NCBI GenBank assembly: GCA_018268515.1
Contig: JAFDWK010000013.1
Span: 1 to 64,000 of the forward strand
Direction of reading: 5' to 3'
From: Actinomycetota bacterium
GTDB lineage: Bacteria > Actinomycetota > Actinomycetes > Actinomycetales > Microbacteriaceae
DNA: 64,000 nucleotides
The notes under the pieces are model-generated. The model was given only the letters and a program-made list of their open reading frames with translations. It searched no databases and had not been told where the DNA came from. Position 1 is the stretch's first letter; each line of letters starts with the position of its first letter. Positions 8,642 through 16,729 of this stretch are shown here, one piece after another. The translations under genes were made by a program, and so were the position numbers.

Positions 8642-8658
8642 ATCTTGTATCGCAAGAT
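8642..8658. promoter_or_regulatory. Probable PadR autoregulatory operator
   Basis: Perfect 6-bp inverted repeat ATCTTG-N5-CAAGAT located 13-29 bp upstream of the padR start. The minus-strand sequence TACAAGAT within it could double as the -10 region. The placement and symmetry fit a PadR dimer site; this assignment is inferred. Confidence 0.6.
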
Positions 8659-8675
8659 GGATCAAGGATCCCTCG

Positions 8676-8782
8676 GCGAGACTCCGGATTCTGCGCGAGA
8701 CTCTGGATTCTGCGCGAGACACCACTTCCTGCGCGAGAAACCAGCGCTGCCGTGGTGTCTCATGCAAGAGGTGGTTTCTCGC
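8676..8782. repeat. 19-bp tandem repeat merging into an interleaved hairpin element (H2)
   Basis: The word GCGAGA recurs at exactly 19-bp spacing (8676, 8695, 8714, 8733), with intervening ACTCYGGATTCTGC. The last units form two inverted repeats whose arms interleave: GAGACACCAC (8716-8725) pairs with GTGGTGTCTC (8752-8761), and GCGAGAAACCA (8733-8743) pairs with TGGTTTCTCGC (8772-8782). The two stems are either mutually exclusive or form a pseudoknot. It lies between the 3' end of the FAD monooxygenase gene and the padR promoter. Confidence 0.85.
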
Positions 8783-8837
8783 TGGAACGCTCTCCGGAGC
8801 AGCCAGCACGCAGACTGCGATCCTGGGCGGTCCGAGC

Positions 8838-10085
8838 TCAGGCCCTGGCCGCGCTCGCCTCCGACGGCGCGGCAGGCAGGGGCAGCTCATCGGTCGCGTT
8901 CGACGCGAAGCCGCGCTTGATCAGCGGCAGGAACGGCTTCGACAGCATCACCCGGGTGGTGAGGATCCCGAGTGCCGCCGCCGCGCGCGTGGTCGGGACG
9001 GCCCACTCCAGGCTGCCGAACGGGATCTTCTTGCCGTCGGCGATGAACGGATCGATCCGCTGCGCGTAGCGCGCCAGTGCCGCGGACAGATCCCCTCCCG
9101 CCGCATCCGCGATCTCGGCGGCGAGCACGTACGCCCCGACCAGCGCCATCGCCGTGCCCATGCCGCTGAGCGGAGACCCGCAGTACCCGGCGTCGCCGAC
9201 GAGCGCCACGCGACCCTGGGCGACGTCCGGCACGTCGACTCGCGCCAGCTCGTCGAAGTAGAAGTCGTCGGCCCCGCCCATCGCGGCGAGCACCGCCGGA
9301 GCCTGCCAGCCGGCGCCGGAGAGGATCCGCCGGATCAGCGCCTCCTGCGCCGCCCTGTCGCCGCGCAGCGCCGGATCGTGGTCCACCCGCAGCGTGAGCA
9401 TGGCCTTCGATGTGGACGGGTCATGATCGGGGCGGATCCCGAGCATCGCCCCGGGCACGATGCGCATCGAGAACCAGCCGTCCTCGATGCCGGCCGGCGT
9501 CGGCATCGTGAAGAACGCGGCATAGCCGCCGAGCCGGGTGGCGAACAGCTCCTCGGGGCCGAACGCCAGGCGACGGGTGGCGGAATGCACGCCGTCCGCG
9601 CCGACGACCGCGTCGAAGCGCCCCGCGGCGCCCGAGGCGAAGCGCACCTCAACGCCGGTCTCGTCCTGCGCGAGGGCCTCGATCCGGTCGCCGTAGCGCG
9701 GCGAGAGCAGACCCGGCGCCGCAGCGTCCGCCTCGGCGAGCGCGTCGAGGAGCACCCGATTCAGGTCGCCACGGGCGATCTCGACGTCGGCGACGGCGCC
9801 GCGGCCGTCGAAGAGCTCGACCGGCATGCGGCCGTAGGAGCGGCCGCGCCCGTCGACGTAGACCATCCCCCTCTCGTGCAGCTGGTGGGCGCGGATCCCG
9901 GACATCAGCCCCATACGCTCGGCGGCCTCGCGGCTCGCCCCGCGCAGGTCGACGGCCTGCCCACCCGGGCGCGGCTCCGGCGAGCGCTCGACGACCGTCG
10001 TGCGGATGCCGCTCCGGACGAGCTGGAGTGCCGTGGCGATCCCGGCGATGCCGCCGCCGGAGACGAGGACGTGGGGTGCGGACAT
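8838..10085 (-). CDS. FAD-dependent monooxygenase (PHBH/tetracycline-hydroxylase-like)
   Basis: 415-aa group A flavoprotein monooxygenase. Motifs: N-terminal dinucleotide fold VSGGGIAGIATALQL, the DG motif region VGADGVHSATRRLAF and the second FAD motif VALVGDAGYCGSPLSGMGTAMAL. It should use NAD(P)H and O2 to hydroxylate an aromatic or polyketide-like compound, and could inactivate an antibiotic; the substrate is unknown. GAGGAG precedes the ATG. It is divergent from a TetR gene with four operator-like repeats in the 109-bp gap, so it is the likely regulated target. Confidence 0.85.
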   Translation of the reverse strand: MSAPHVLVSGGGIAGIATALQLVRSGIRTTVVERSPEPRPGGQAVDLRGASREAAERMGLMSGIRAHQLHERGMVYVDGRGRSYGRMPVELFDGRGAVADVEIARGDLNRVLLDALAEADAAAPGLLSPRYGDRIEALAQDETGVEVRFASGAAGRFDAVVGADGVHSATRRLAFGPEELFATRLGGYAAFFTMPTPAGIEDGWFSMRIVPGAMLGIRPDHDPSTSKAMLTLRVDHDPALRGDRAAQEALIRRILSGAGWQAPAVLAAMGGADDFYFDELARVDVPDVAQGRVALVGDAGYCGSPLSGMGTAMALVGAYVLAAEIADAAGGDLSAALARYAQRIDPFIADGKKIPFGSLEWAVPTTRAAAALGILTTRVMLSKPFLPLIKRGFASNATDELPLPAAPSEASAARA

Positions 10086-10111
10086 GACGTGCTCCTCGGT
10101 TCGAAAGATTC

Positions 10112-10172
10112 AGACGTTTGTCTCAGACGCATGTCTACACCCCTCTGAGACGCATGTCTAGTACAAGCGTCT
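10112..10172. promoter_or_regulatory. Four-copy TetR operator array
   Basis: AGACGTTTGTCT (10112-10123), AGACGCATGTCT (10125-10136 and 10148-10159) and a weaker inverted copy (10161-10172, reading AGACGCTTGTAC on the minus strand) share the core AGAC-N4-GTCT. Start-to-start spacings are 13, 23 and 13 bp, so the sites form two pairs. They lie between the monooxygenase and tetR starts and overlap the likely tetR promoter. Confidence 0.75.
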
Positions 10173-10194
10173 AAATCGCCCCTACGATGGCGAC

Positions 10195-10776
10195 ATGGGA
10201 AATCGTGAGGACCTGCTCGCCGGAGCCCGCCGCGTCATCGTGGAGCGCGGCGTCGCGAACGTCACGGCGCGCGACATCGCCCAGGAGGCCGGCGTCAGCC
10301 TCGCCGCGATCGGCTACCACTTCGGCTCGAAGGAGAAGCTCGTCACGGAGGCGCTCCTCGATACCCTCGGCACCGGGATCGGCGACGGCATGGAGGCCGC
10401 GATCCTGGAGGCGAGGGAGCTCCCCCGCCTCGCCGGTTTCGCCTCCCTGTGGAACCGCATGCCCGCGGTCTTCGCGGAGAACCGGGAGACGCTGCTGGCC
10501 AGCATGGAGAACGCCGTGCGCATGATGCGGGATCCGGTCGCGCTGACCCGCATGCAGGCCGCTGTCGAGGAGGGATACCGGGGCGTGGCCGAGGGCCTTG
10601 TCGCCGCCTACCCCGACCTCTCCCCGGAGCAGGCCGTCGCGCTGGCGCAACTGGAGTTCGTGCTCTCCCAGGGCCTCGGGATCCTCTGGCTGCTGAGCCC
10701 CGAGGGACGGATCCCGGACGGCGACACGCTCGCGTCCGCGGTCGCCCTGCTGCGGGACGGGACGCCTGCGGACTGA
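10195..10776 (+). CDS. TetR-family transcriptional regulator
   Basis: 193-aa regulator with a standard N-terminal TetR helix-turn-helix (residues 5-50: LLAGARRVIVERGVANVTARDIAQEAGVSLAAIGYHFGSKEKL) and a variable ligand-binding C-terminal domain. A TACGAT -10 box (10183-10188) lies 6 nt before the ATG and no ribosome site is seen, so the mRNA is probably leaderless. It likely represses itself and the divergent FAD monooxygenase through the AGAC-N4-GTCT sites. The acyl-ligase operon begins 148 bp downstream on the same strand but appears to have its own promoter. Confidence 0.9.
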   Translation: MGNREDLLAGARRVIVERGVANVTARDIAQEAGVSLAAIGYHFGSKEKLVTEALLDTLGTGIGDGMEAAILEARELPRLAGFASLWNRMPAVFAENRETLLASMENAVRMMRDPVALTRMQAAVEEGYRGVAEGLVAAYPDLSPEQAVALAQLEFVLSQGLGILWLLSPEGRIPDGDTLASAVALLRDGTPAD

Positions 10777-10795
10777 CCCGTGGCGGTTCCGCGGC

Positions 10796-10850
10796 CCCGG
10801 CCCGGCCCGACCCGACCCCGACCCCGACCCGACCCGCCCCGCCCCGATCC
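10796..10850. repeat. C-rich CCCGA/CCCCGA low-complexity tract
   Basis: Purely C/G/A-type tract built from CCCGA, CCCCGA and CCCGC units after the tetR stop. It may act as a rut-like unstructured C-rich RNA segment, but this is only a suggestion. Confidence 0.7.
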
Positions 10851-10863
10851 CACCACCCGGTCA

Positions 10864-10869
10864 TAGACT
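10864..10869 (+). promoter_or_regulatory. Likely -10 box of the acyl-ligase operon
   Basis: TAGACT 56 bp before the chosen start. It resembles the other TANNNT boxes of this window. No clear -35 is visible in the C-rich upstream tract. Confidence 0.4.
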
Positions 10870-10924
10870 GGATCGGCGACGCCGGCCGACCCCGGGAACG
10901 CACGTGTCACGGGAAGGGCGGGGA

Positions 10925-12445
10925 ATGCCGATCACCAGGACCGTGCTCTCCACCGCTGCGCAGCACCCCACCCAGCCGGCGATCGTGGGCAACGACGCGG
11001 CTCTGGACTACGCCGGCCTCGTCGAGGACTCGCGCCGCGTGTTCGCGGTCGTGGATGCGTCGCATCGCGCTCAGGCCGCTGCCCCCTCGCCCGCCCCCGA
11101 GACCGGCGGCATCCCGATCACCGCAGTCAGCATCGCGAACGCCTTCCACGCGGCGCGGATCGTCGCGGGCCTCGCCGGATACCGCGCGGTGTCCGCCACG
11201 ATCGACCCGCAGTGGCCCCTTGCGCACCGCAGGCACGTCATCACCGCCGCGGGGATCGGGCTCGTGGTCAGTGACGACGCCGCACTCGCGTCCGCTCTCG
11301 TCGATGCCGGGTGGAGCGGCACCGTGCTCACGCTCGCGGAGTTCCTCGACCGCGAACGGACCGCGATCCCCGCGGATCCGCCGACCGTGCGCGACGACGA
11401 TGAGGCGTTCCTGCTGCTCTTCTCCTCCGGCACCACGAGCGACCCGAAGGCGTTCCTGAAGACGCGGCGGCAGTACCGCGAGAACATCGCCGTCTCGAGC
11501 GCGCACCTCGAGCCGCTCCCCGGCGTCGCGACCCTGGCACCGGGACCGCTGTCGTACAGCCTCACGCTGTACGCGCTCATCGAGTGCCTTGCGACCGGCG
11601 GCGGGGCGCATCTCGCGGACGCGTTCGACGCCGCACAGCTCGCCCGCCGCGTCGCCGCCGAGCGGATCACCCGCATCGTCGCGGTGCCGGCCGTGGTGCA
11701 GGTGCTCATCGACGCCGCGCGCAGGGATCCGTCCGCGTTCGCCGGGCTCGAGCTCGTGGTCACCGGAGGCGCGAACCTGCCGTCCGTCCTGCGCGACGGC
11801 CTCGCCGCGGCCCTGCCGCACGTGCGGCTGATCAGCTACTACGGCGCCGCCGAGATCGGCTTCATCGGCGACAGCCGCGGCGGCGACGGCACCCTGCTCG
11901 AGGTGTACGACGAGGTGGCGGCCGAGATCCGCGACGATGCCGGGCGCAGGGTTCCCGATGGCGAGCTCGGCACGCTGTGGATCCGCGCCGCCGCCTGCTC
12001 GGACGGCTACCTCGCCGCGACGACCGACGCCGTGCTGCGCGGCCTCGACGGCTGGGCGACCGTGCACGACGTGGGCCGGATGGTGGACGGCCGACTGCAG
12101 CTGGCCGGGCGCGCAGGCGACATCATCGCGACCGGCGGGCACAAGGTCTCGCTGCCCGAGGTGGAGCGCGCCTTCGATGCGATGCCCGGGCTCGGCTCCG
12201 TGTGCGCGGTGGCGCTGCCCGACGCACGACTCGGCGCCGTGGTCGCGCTCGTGGTCGAGGACGGCCCGGCGAGCGCGATCCCCGTGAAGGCCGACCTGCA
12301 GACGTGGGCGCGCGACCGCCTGGCACCGCAGTTCGTGCCGCGCCGCTGGTACCGGCTCGATCGGATCCCGCGCACCGCGGGCGGCAAGATCCGTCGCGCG
12401 GCGACGACGGAGCTCATCGAGCGCGGCGAAGGGATCCGGCTGTGA
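10925..12445 (+). CDS. AMP-dependent acyl/aryl ligase (ANL superfamily, stand-alone adenylation enzyme)
   Basis: 506-aa adenylating enzyme. The phosphate loop LLLFSSGTTSDPKAF (about residue 163) departs from the usual SSGTTGxPKG in having Ser and Ala. Other core motifs are ISYYGAAEIGFIGD (A5), the A8 hinge LAGRAGDIIATGGHKVSLPEV and the A10 Lys in RTAGGKIRRA. It should activate a carboxylate as acyl-AMP and pass it to CoA or a carrier. The ATG at 10925 has GGGAAGGG/GGGGA upstream; a GTG at 10904 is an alternative. Its stop overlaps the ketosynthase GTG (GTGA). The substrate is unknown, and no acyl carrier protein is encoded nearby. Confidence 0.85.
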   Translation: MPITRTVLSTAAQHPTQPAIVGNDAALDYAGLVEDSRRVFAVVDASHRAQAAAPSPAPETGGIPITAVSIANAFHAARIVAGLAGYRAVSATIDPQWPLAHRRHVITAAGIGLVVSDDAALASALVDAGWSGTVLTLAEFLDRERTAIPADPPTVRDDDEAFLLLFSSGTTSDPKAFLKTRRQYRENIAVSSAHLEPLPGVATLAPGPLSYSLTLYALIECLATGGGAHLADAFDAAQLARRVAAERITRIVAVPAVVQVLIDAARRDPSAFAGLELVVTGGANLPSVLRDGLAAALPHVRLISYYGAAEIGFIGDSRGGDGTLLEVYDEVAAEIRDDAGRRVPDGELGTLWIRAAACSDGYLAATTDAVLRGLDGWATVHDVGRMVDGRLQLAGRAGDIIATGGHKVSLPEVERAFDAMPGLGSVCAVALPDARLGAVVALVVEDGPASAIPVKADLQTWARDRLAPQFVPRRWYRLDRIPRTAGGKIRRAATTELIERGEGIRL

Positions 12446-13776
12446 GCGGCGGATCCGCGCCGAATTCCCGCCCGGGAATCGACCGCCGCGTCGTCGTCAC
12501 CGGGCTCGGCGCGGTCACACCGAGCGGGCTCGACGTCCCCGCGCTGTGGGACGCGGTCGTGAGCGGCCGGAGCGCGATCACGACCCTCGACGAGCCGGAG
12601 TTCCAGGGCCTCGCCGTGCGGATCGGCGGCCGGATCCGCGGCTTCGACGCGACCGGGATCGTGGATCCGCCGCTGCGCCGCCGCCTCAGCCCGCTGCAGC
12701 TCTGGGCGATCGCCGCCGCCGACCAGGCCCTGGCCCAGGCCGGCGTCGACCCCGCCGCACTGCGCGCCGGCGCCGCGCTCCCCTGGGATCCGGCGCGCAC
12801 GGCCGTCCTCGCCGCGACCGGATCCGGCCCGGTCGATCAGATGCAGGCCGCCACCCGGGCGCTGGACGCCCGCGGCCCGCGCGCCGTGCCGCTGAGCGTG
12901 GTCGTGCACGGCGCCCCGGACGCGGCGGCGGCGCTGCTGAGCGAACGCTACGGTGCCCGCGGCACCGCGCACGGCGTGACCGCGACCTGTGCATCGAGCG
13001 CGATAGCCCTCGGCGATGCGCTGCGCCGCATCCGGCACGGCTACGCCGACGCCGTGCTCGTGGTGGGCATGGAGGACTGCCTCAATGCGGTCAACCTCGC
13101 GGCGAACGCGAACCTGCGGGCGCTCGCCGGCGGATACGAGACGGATCCGGCCGCGGCGAGCCGCCCGTTCGACCGCGGACGACGCGGCTTCGTGATGTCC
13201 CAGGGCGCCGCGGCCCTGCTGCTCGAGGCCGAGGACGCCGCCCGCGAGCGCCGCGCGGAGCCGCTCGCCGTGCTGGCGGGATTCGGCGAATCGAGCGACG
13301 CGCACCACCCGACGGCTCCGCACCCGCGGGGGCGCGGTGCGGCGCAGGCCGTCGCCGCCGCGCTCGCCGACGCGGGCCTCGATGCGCATGCCGCCGACGG
13401 TATAGACCACGTCAATGCGCACGGCACGGGCACGCCGGCCGGAGACGCGGCCGAACTCGCCGCCCTCGACGCCGTGTTCGGCGACCGGGCCCGCCGGATC
13501 CCGATCACCGCCACGAAGTCGAGCACGGGGCACCTGCTCGGCGCCTCGGGCGCGGTCGAGGCGATCCTCGCGATCCGCACGCTGCAGACCGGCCTGATCC
13601 CGCCCACGATCAACCTCGACGATCCGGAGTTCGCGGACTGGGACATCGTCCGCGGCACCGCACGCGACGCCGGCCGGATCCGCCGCGTCCTCTCCCCCTC
13701 GTTCGGCTTCGGCGGCCACAACGGTGCCGTCGTGCTGGAGGCTCCCCTTGTCGACGAACCACAGGAGGCACGATGA
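12442..13776 (+). CDS. FabF-like beta-ketoacyl synthase
   Basis: 444-aa ketosynthase of full family length with an intact catalytic triad: Cys183 in VTATCASSA, His327 in NAHGTGTPAGD and His364 in KSSTGHLLGA (with Lys359), plus the C-terminal SFGFGGHNG. It should condense an acyl thioester with a malonyl-type extender. The GTG start overlaps the upstream ligase stop, and its own stop overlaps the next ATG, so all three genes are translationally coupled. Condensing enzymes normally need an ACP; none is found in or next to the operon, so it must borrow the housekeeping ACP or act on CoA esters. Confidence 0.9.
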   Translation: MSGGSAPNSRPGIDRRVVVTGLGAVTPSGLDVPALWDAVVSGRSAITTLDEPEFQGLAVRIGGRIRGFDATGIVDPPLRRRLSPLQLWAIAAADQALAQAGVDPAALRAGAALPWDPARTAVLAATGSGPVDQMQAATRALDARGPRAVPLSVVVHGAPDAAAALLSERYGARGTAHGVTATCASSAIALGDALRRIRHGYADAVLVVGMEDCLNAVNLAANANLRALAGGYETDPAAASRPFDRGRRGFVMSQGAAALLLEAEDAARERRAEPLAVLAGFGESSDAHHPTAPHPRGRGAAQAVAAALADAGLDAHAADGIDHVNAHGTGTPAGDAAELAALDAVFGDRARRIPITATKSSTGHLLGASGAVEAILAIRTLQTGLIPPTINLDDPEFADWDIVRGTARDAGRIRRVLSPSFGFGGHNGAVVLEAPLVDEPQEAR

Positions 13777-14945
13777 CCGACCGTCTCACCCGCCGCGCCG
13801 AGCTCGCCGAGCGCTACCTCCCGGACGAGGTGCTCGAGCGATTCCGTGACCGTGCGGCTCGCTACGACCGCGAGAACCGGTTCTTCGACGAGGACCTGAC
13901 CGAGCTCGCCGAACGCGGCTACCTGCTGCTGTTCGTGCCGGAGGCGCACGGAGGCCCGGGACTGAGTCTCGACGAGGTCTCGCACCTGCAGCAGCGGCTC
14001 GCGACCGCGGCCCCGGCGACGGCCCTCGCGGTGAACATGCACCTCATGTGCACGGGCGTCGCGAAGGCCCTCGCCGACCGCGGCGACCACTCCCTCGACC
14101 AGGTGTTCACGGAGGCGATCGCCGGTGAGATCTTCGCGTTCGGGATCAGCGAGCCCTCCAACGACTGGGTCATGCAGGACTCGAAGACCATCGCGGTCCC
14201 GCAGCCCGACGGCGGCTACCTGCTCAGCGGGGTCAAGATCTTCACGTCCCTCTCCCCCGTCTGGACCCGGCTCATCACGCACGGCCGCGACGACACGGAT
14301 CCCGAGAATCCGATGCTCGTCTACGGCTTCCTCGAGCGCACCGCGGAAGGCATCGCCGTGTCCGACCAGTGGGACGTGATGGGGATGCGGGCCTCGCAGA
14401 GCCGCGCGACGATCCTGACCGATGTGCGCATGGCGCCCGAGCGGGTGAATCGCCGCATCGGCGTCGGCCGCGTCCCGGATCTGCTCACGTTCGCGATCAC
14501 GAGCAACTTCCAGCTGCTGATCGGATCCGTCTACGCCGGCGTCGCACGCCGCGCACTCGAGCTGGGCGCCGCGGGCCTGAAGAAGCGTCGTTCGGCGAAG
14601 GCGGGCGCGAGCTACGCCGAGGTGCCCGAGTCGCGCACCCGGCTCGCCGACGCGCACCTGGAGTACCTGGCGGTGCCGGCCCAGCTGGAGGCTTACTGCC
14701 GCGACTTCGACGAGCTGGCGGACCACGGCGCGCGCTGGCCGCTGCTGCTCGTGAGCGCCCGGCTGAACGCCTCGACCGCCGCCCGCCGCGCCGCGGAGGC
14801 GGCGCTCATGTGCACGGGCGGGGCCGGCTTCGACAACGGCCACGAGCTGAGCCGGCTCTACCGCGACGCCACCGCGGGCCTGTTCCACCCGCCGAGCGCC
14901 GATGCCGCCCGCCCGATGTTCGCCGCAGCGCTGCTGGACGACTGA
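13773..14945 (+). CDS. Acyl-CoA dehydrogenase-like flavoenzyme
   Basis: 390-aa ACAD-fold protein: N-terminal helices (LTELAERGYLLLFVPEAHGG), middle FAD-binding beta domain (FAFGISEPSNDWVMQDS..GYLLSGVKIFTS) and C-terminal helices ending CTGGAGFDNGHELSRLYRDA. The YEGT segment that carries the catalytic Glu in many ACADs is replaced by a GLFHPPSAD stretch, so the base may lie elsewhere or the chemistry may differ. CAGGAGG precedes the ATG, which overlaps the ketosynthase stop. In some natural-product pathways an ACAD oxidises a carrier-bound acyl or prolyl group; such a role here is inferred only from the adjacent ligase and ketosynthase. Confidence 0.85.
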   Translation: MTDRLTRRAELAERYLPDEVLERFRDRAARYDRENRFFDEDLTELAERGYLLLFVPEAHGGPGLSLDEVSHLQQRLATAAPATALAVNMHLMCTGVAKALADRGDHSLDQVFTEAIAGEIFAFGISEPSNDWVMQDSKTIAVPQPDGGYLLSGVKIFTSLSPVWTRLITHGRDDTDPENPMLVYGFLERTAEGIAVSDQWDVMGMRASQSRATILTDVRMAPERVNRRIGVGRVPDLLTFAITSNFQLLIGSVYAGVARRALELGAAGLKKRRSAKAGASYAEVPESRTRLADAHLEYLAVPAQLEAYCRDFDELADHGARWPLLLVSARLNASTAARRAAEAALMCTGGAGFDNGHELSRLYRDATAGLFHPPSADAARPMFAAALLDD

Positions 14946-14949
14946 GGCG

Positions 14950-14970
14950 CCGCGCGTAGCCGGCGCGCGG
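14950..14970. terminator. Short GC-rich hairpin between convergent genes
   Basis: CCGCGCG (14950-14956) and CGCGCGG (14964-14970) with a 7-nt loop, 4 bp after the dehydrogenase stop and before the convergent antiporter stop at 15002. No T-tract follows. The terminator role is inferred from position. Confidence 0.45.
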
Positions 14971-15001
14971 ACCGCAGCCTCCGCGGCCGAGGAGGGCCCG
15001 G

Positions 15002-16180
15002 TCAGGCGACGTGCGCGGCCTGCGACCGGCGCCGTGTCATCCGCTTGAACCAGTCCACATCCGGCAGGCGCATGAGCAGCGATCCGCCGAAGATCGTCGT
15101 CAGCACGTACACCGCCGCGAGGCTGGCGAGCTGGGGCGCCGCCGAGGCGGCGATGCCTGCGATCACGATCGAGAACTCCCCGCGCACGGTGAGCGCGAAG
15201 CCGGCCCGCCAGCGTCCCGGCACGCCGATCCCGGCGCGTTTCGCGGCGAGATAGCCGCTGGCGACCTTGGTGCCCATGGTGATGATCCCCAGCAGGATCC
15301 CGGGCAGCAGCACATCCCCGAGGTGCGTCGCATCCGTCGCCAGCCCGAAGAACACGAAGAACACCGCGGCGAACAGGTCACGCAGCGGGCTCAGCACCTC
15401 CTCGGCGGAGTGCGCCACGCGCCCCGAGAGCGCGATGCCCACGAGGAACGCGCCCACGGCGGCCGAGACGCTGACCTTCTCGGCGAGGCCCGCGACGAGC
15501 ATCGTGAGCCCGAGCACGCCGAGCACGAGCGGCTCGGCGAGGTCGGGGGTGAACAGCTTCGATACCAGGCCGCCGAAGCGCAGCGCGAGCACGAGGATGA
15601 GCGCGACCACGCCGACCGCGATCGCCACCGTGACCGCGCCCTGCAGCAGCCCCGCGCCGACCACGAGGGCGGCCAGGATCGGGAGGTAGAACGCCATCGC
15701 GAGGTCCTCGATCACCAGCACCGACAGGACGACCGGGGTCTCCCTGTTGCCGACGCGGCCGAGGTCGCGCAGCAGCTTCGCAGCCACCCCCGAGGAGGTC
15801 GCCCAGGTGATCCCCGCGAGCGCGACCGCGGCGACCGGACCCCAGCCCAGCAGCAGGGCGAACGCCGCACCGGGCAGCGCGTTGAACAGCATGTCGAACA
15901 ACCCCGAGGTCCGGGAGCGGCGCAGCCCGTACAGCAGCTCGTCGGCGGTGTACTCCAGCCCGAGCAGCGCCAGCAGCAGGATCACGCCGATCTCGGATCC
16001 GACCTCGAAGAACTCCTGGCTGGCGTCGAGGGGGATCAGGCCGCCGGTGCCGAACAACAGCCCGGCGATCAGGTAGAACGGGATGGGCGAGAGACCGATG
16101 CGGTTGGCGAGCCGGCCGAGCAGGCTCATGCCGAACAGCAGCGCTCCGACCTCGATGAGGATCGTCGTGGTGTCGTGCAT
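15002..16180 (-). CDS. CPA2-family K+(or Na+)/H+ antiporter, KhtU/KefB-like membrane subunit
   Basis: 392-aa membrane protein with about 12 hydrophobic segments of the monovalent cation:proton antiporter-2 type. Diagnostic stretches include GLSPIPFYLIAGLLFG, SEIGVILLLALLGLEY, the discontinuous helix region ITWATSSGVAAKLL, VLVIEDLAMAFYLPIL with a conserved Asp, and FFVFFGLATD. There is no C-terminal RCK domain on this chain. The preceding gene, 15 nt upstream, supplies a KhtT-like regulatory subunit, as in the Bacillus khtTU arrangement. Likely role: cation efflux under alkaline or electrophile stress. Confidence 0.88.
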   Translation of the reverse strand: MHDTTTILIEVGALLFGMSLLGRLANRIGLSPIPFYLIAGLLFGTGGLIPLDASQEFFEVGSEIGVILLLALLGLEYTADELLYGLRRSRTSGLFDMLFNALPGAAFALLLGWGPVAAVALAGITWATSSGVAAKLLRDLGRVGNRETPVVLSVLVIEDLAMAFYLPILAALVVGAGLLQGAVTVAIAVGVVALILVLALRFGGLVSKLFTPDLAEPLVLGVLGLTMLVAGLAEKVSVSAAVGAFLVGIALSGRVAHSAEEVLSPLRDLFAAVFFVFFGLATDATHLGDVLLPGILLGIITMGTKVASGYLAAKRAGIGVPGRWRAGFALTVRGEFSIVIAGIAASAAPQLASLAAVYVLTTIFGGSLLMRLPDVDWFKRMTRRRSQAAHVA

Positions 16181-16195
16181 CGCTCCGGGCCCGGT

Positions 16196-16711
16196 CTACG
16201 CGGGGCCGTGATCGATGAGCCTCATCGCGGTGTCCAGGCCGGTCCGGGTGCCGACGGCCACGATGATGTCTCCGGTGCGCAGCTGCTCGTCGGGTGTGGG
16301 CGAGGGGATGACCTTGCGATCGCGCAGGATCGCGACGATCGAGACGTGCGTCCGGGTGCGCATCCGGGTGTCGCCGAGGGTGGATCCCGCGTACGGCGAG
16401 TTCACGCCGACTTTGATCTTCTCGGTGTACAGGCCGTCGGTCTCGTCGGTCAGCTTGGTCAGGCGGGTGATCGCCACGGACGCGCCGAACATGTCCGAGA
16501 GTGCCTCGGCCTCGTCCTCGGTGATGGGCACCGAGTAGCGGGCCGAGTCCGGATCGTCGGCGTCGTAGACGGCGAGCTGCCGCTCCCCGTCCCGGAACAG
16601 GATCACGCCCAGCCGGTCGCCGCGTTCGGTGACGAGATCGTTCCGCACGCCGATTCCCGGCAGATCGACCCTCTCGATGCGCACACTCACAGCACCTGAC
16701 AATACCCGCAT
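16196..16711 (-). CDS. KhtT-like antiporter regulatory subunit with TrkA-C (RCK-C) domain
   Basis: 171-aa cytosolic protein. The N-terminal module (VRIERVDLPGIGVRNDLVTERGDRLGVI) and the C-terminal TrkA-C domain (about residues 95-168: IKVGVNSPYAGSTLGDTRMR..VSIVAILRDRKVIPSPTPDEQLRTGDIIVAVGT) match KhtT-type subunits that gate CPA2 antiporters in response to nucleotide ligands and pH. An alternative GTG start at 16690 would begin exactly at the family N-terminus. It is co-oriented with, and 15 nt from, the antiporter. It follows the sulfatase stop by 18 nt, so read-through from that operon is possible. Confidence 0.85.
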   Translation of the reverse strand: MRVLSGAVSVRIERVDLPGIGVRNDLVTERGDRLGVILFRDGERQLAVYDADDPDSARYSVPITEDEAEALSDMFGASVAITRLTKLTDETDGLYTEKIKVGVNSPYAGSTLGDTRMRTRTHVSIVAILRDRKVIPSPTPDEQLRTGDIIVAVGTRTGLDTAMRLIDHGPA

Positions 16712-16729
16712 GGTTCCGCCGGTGCCCGC

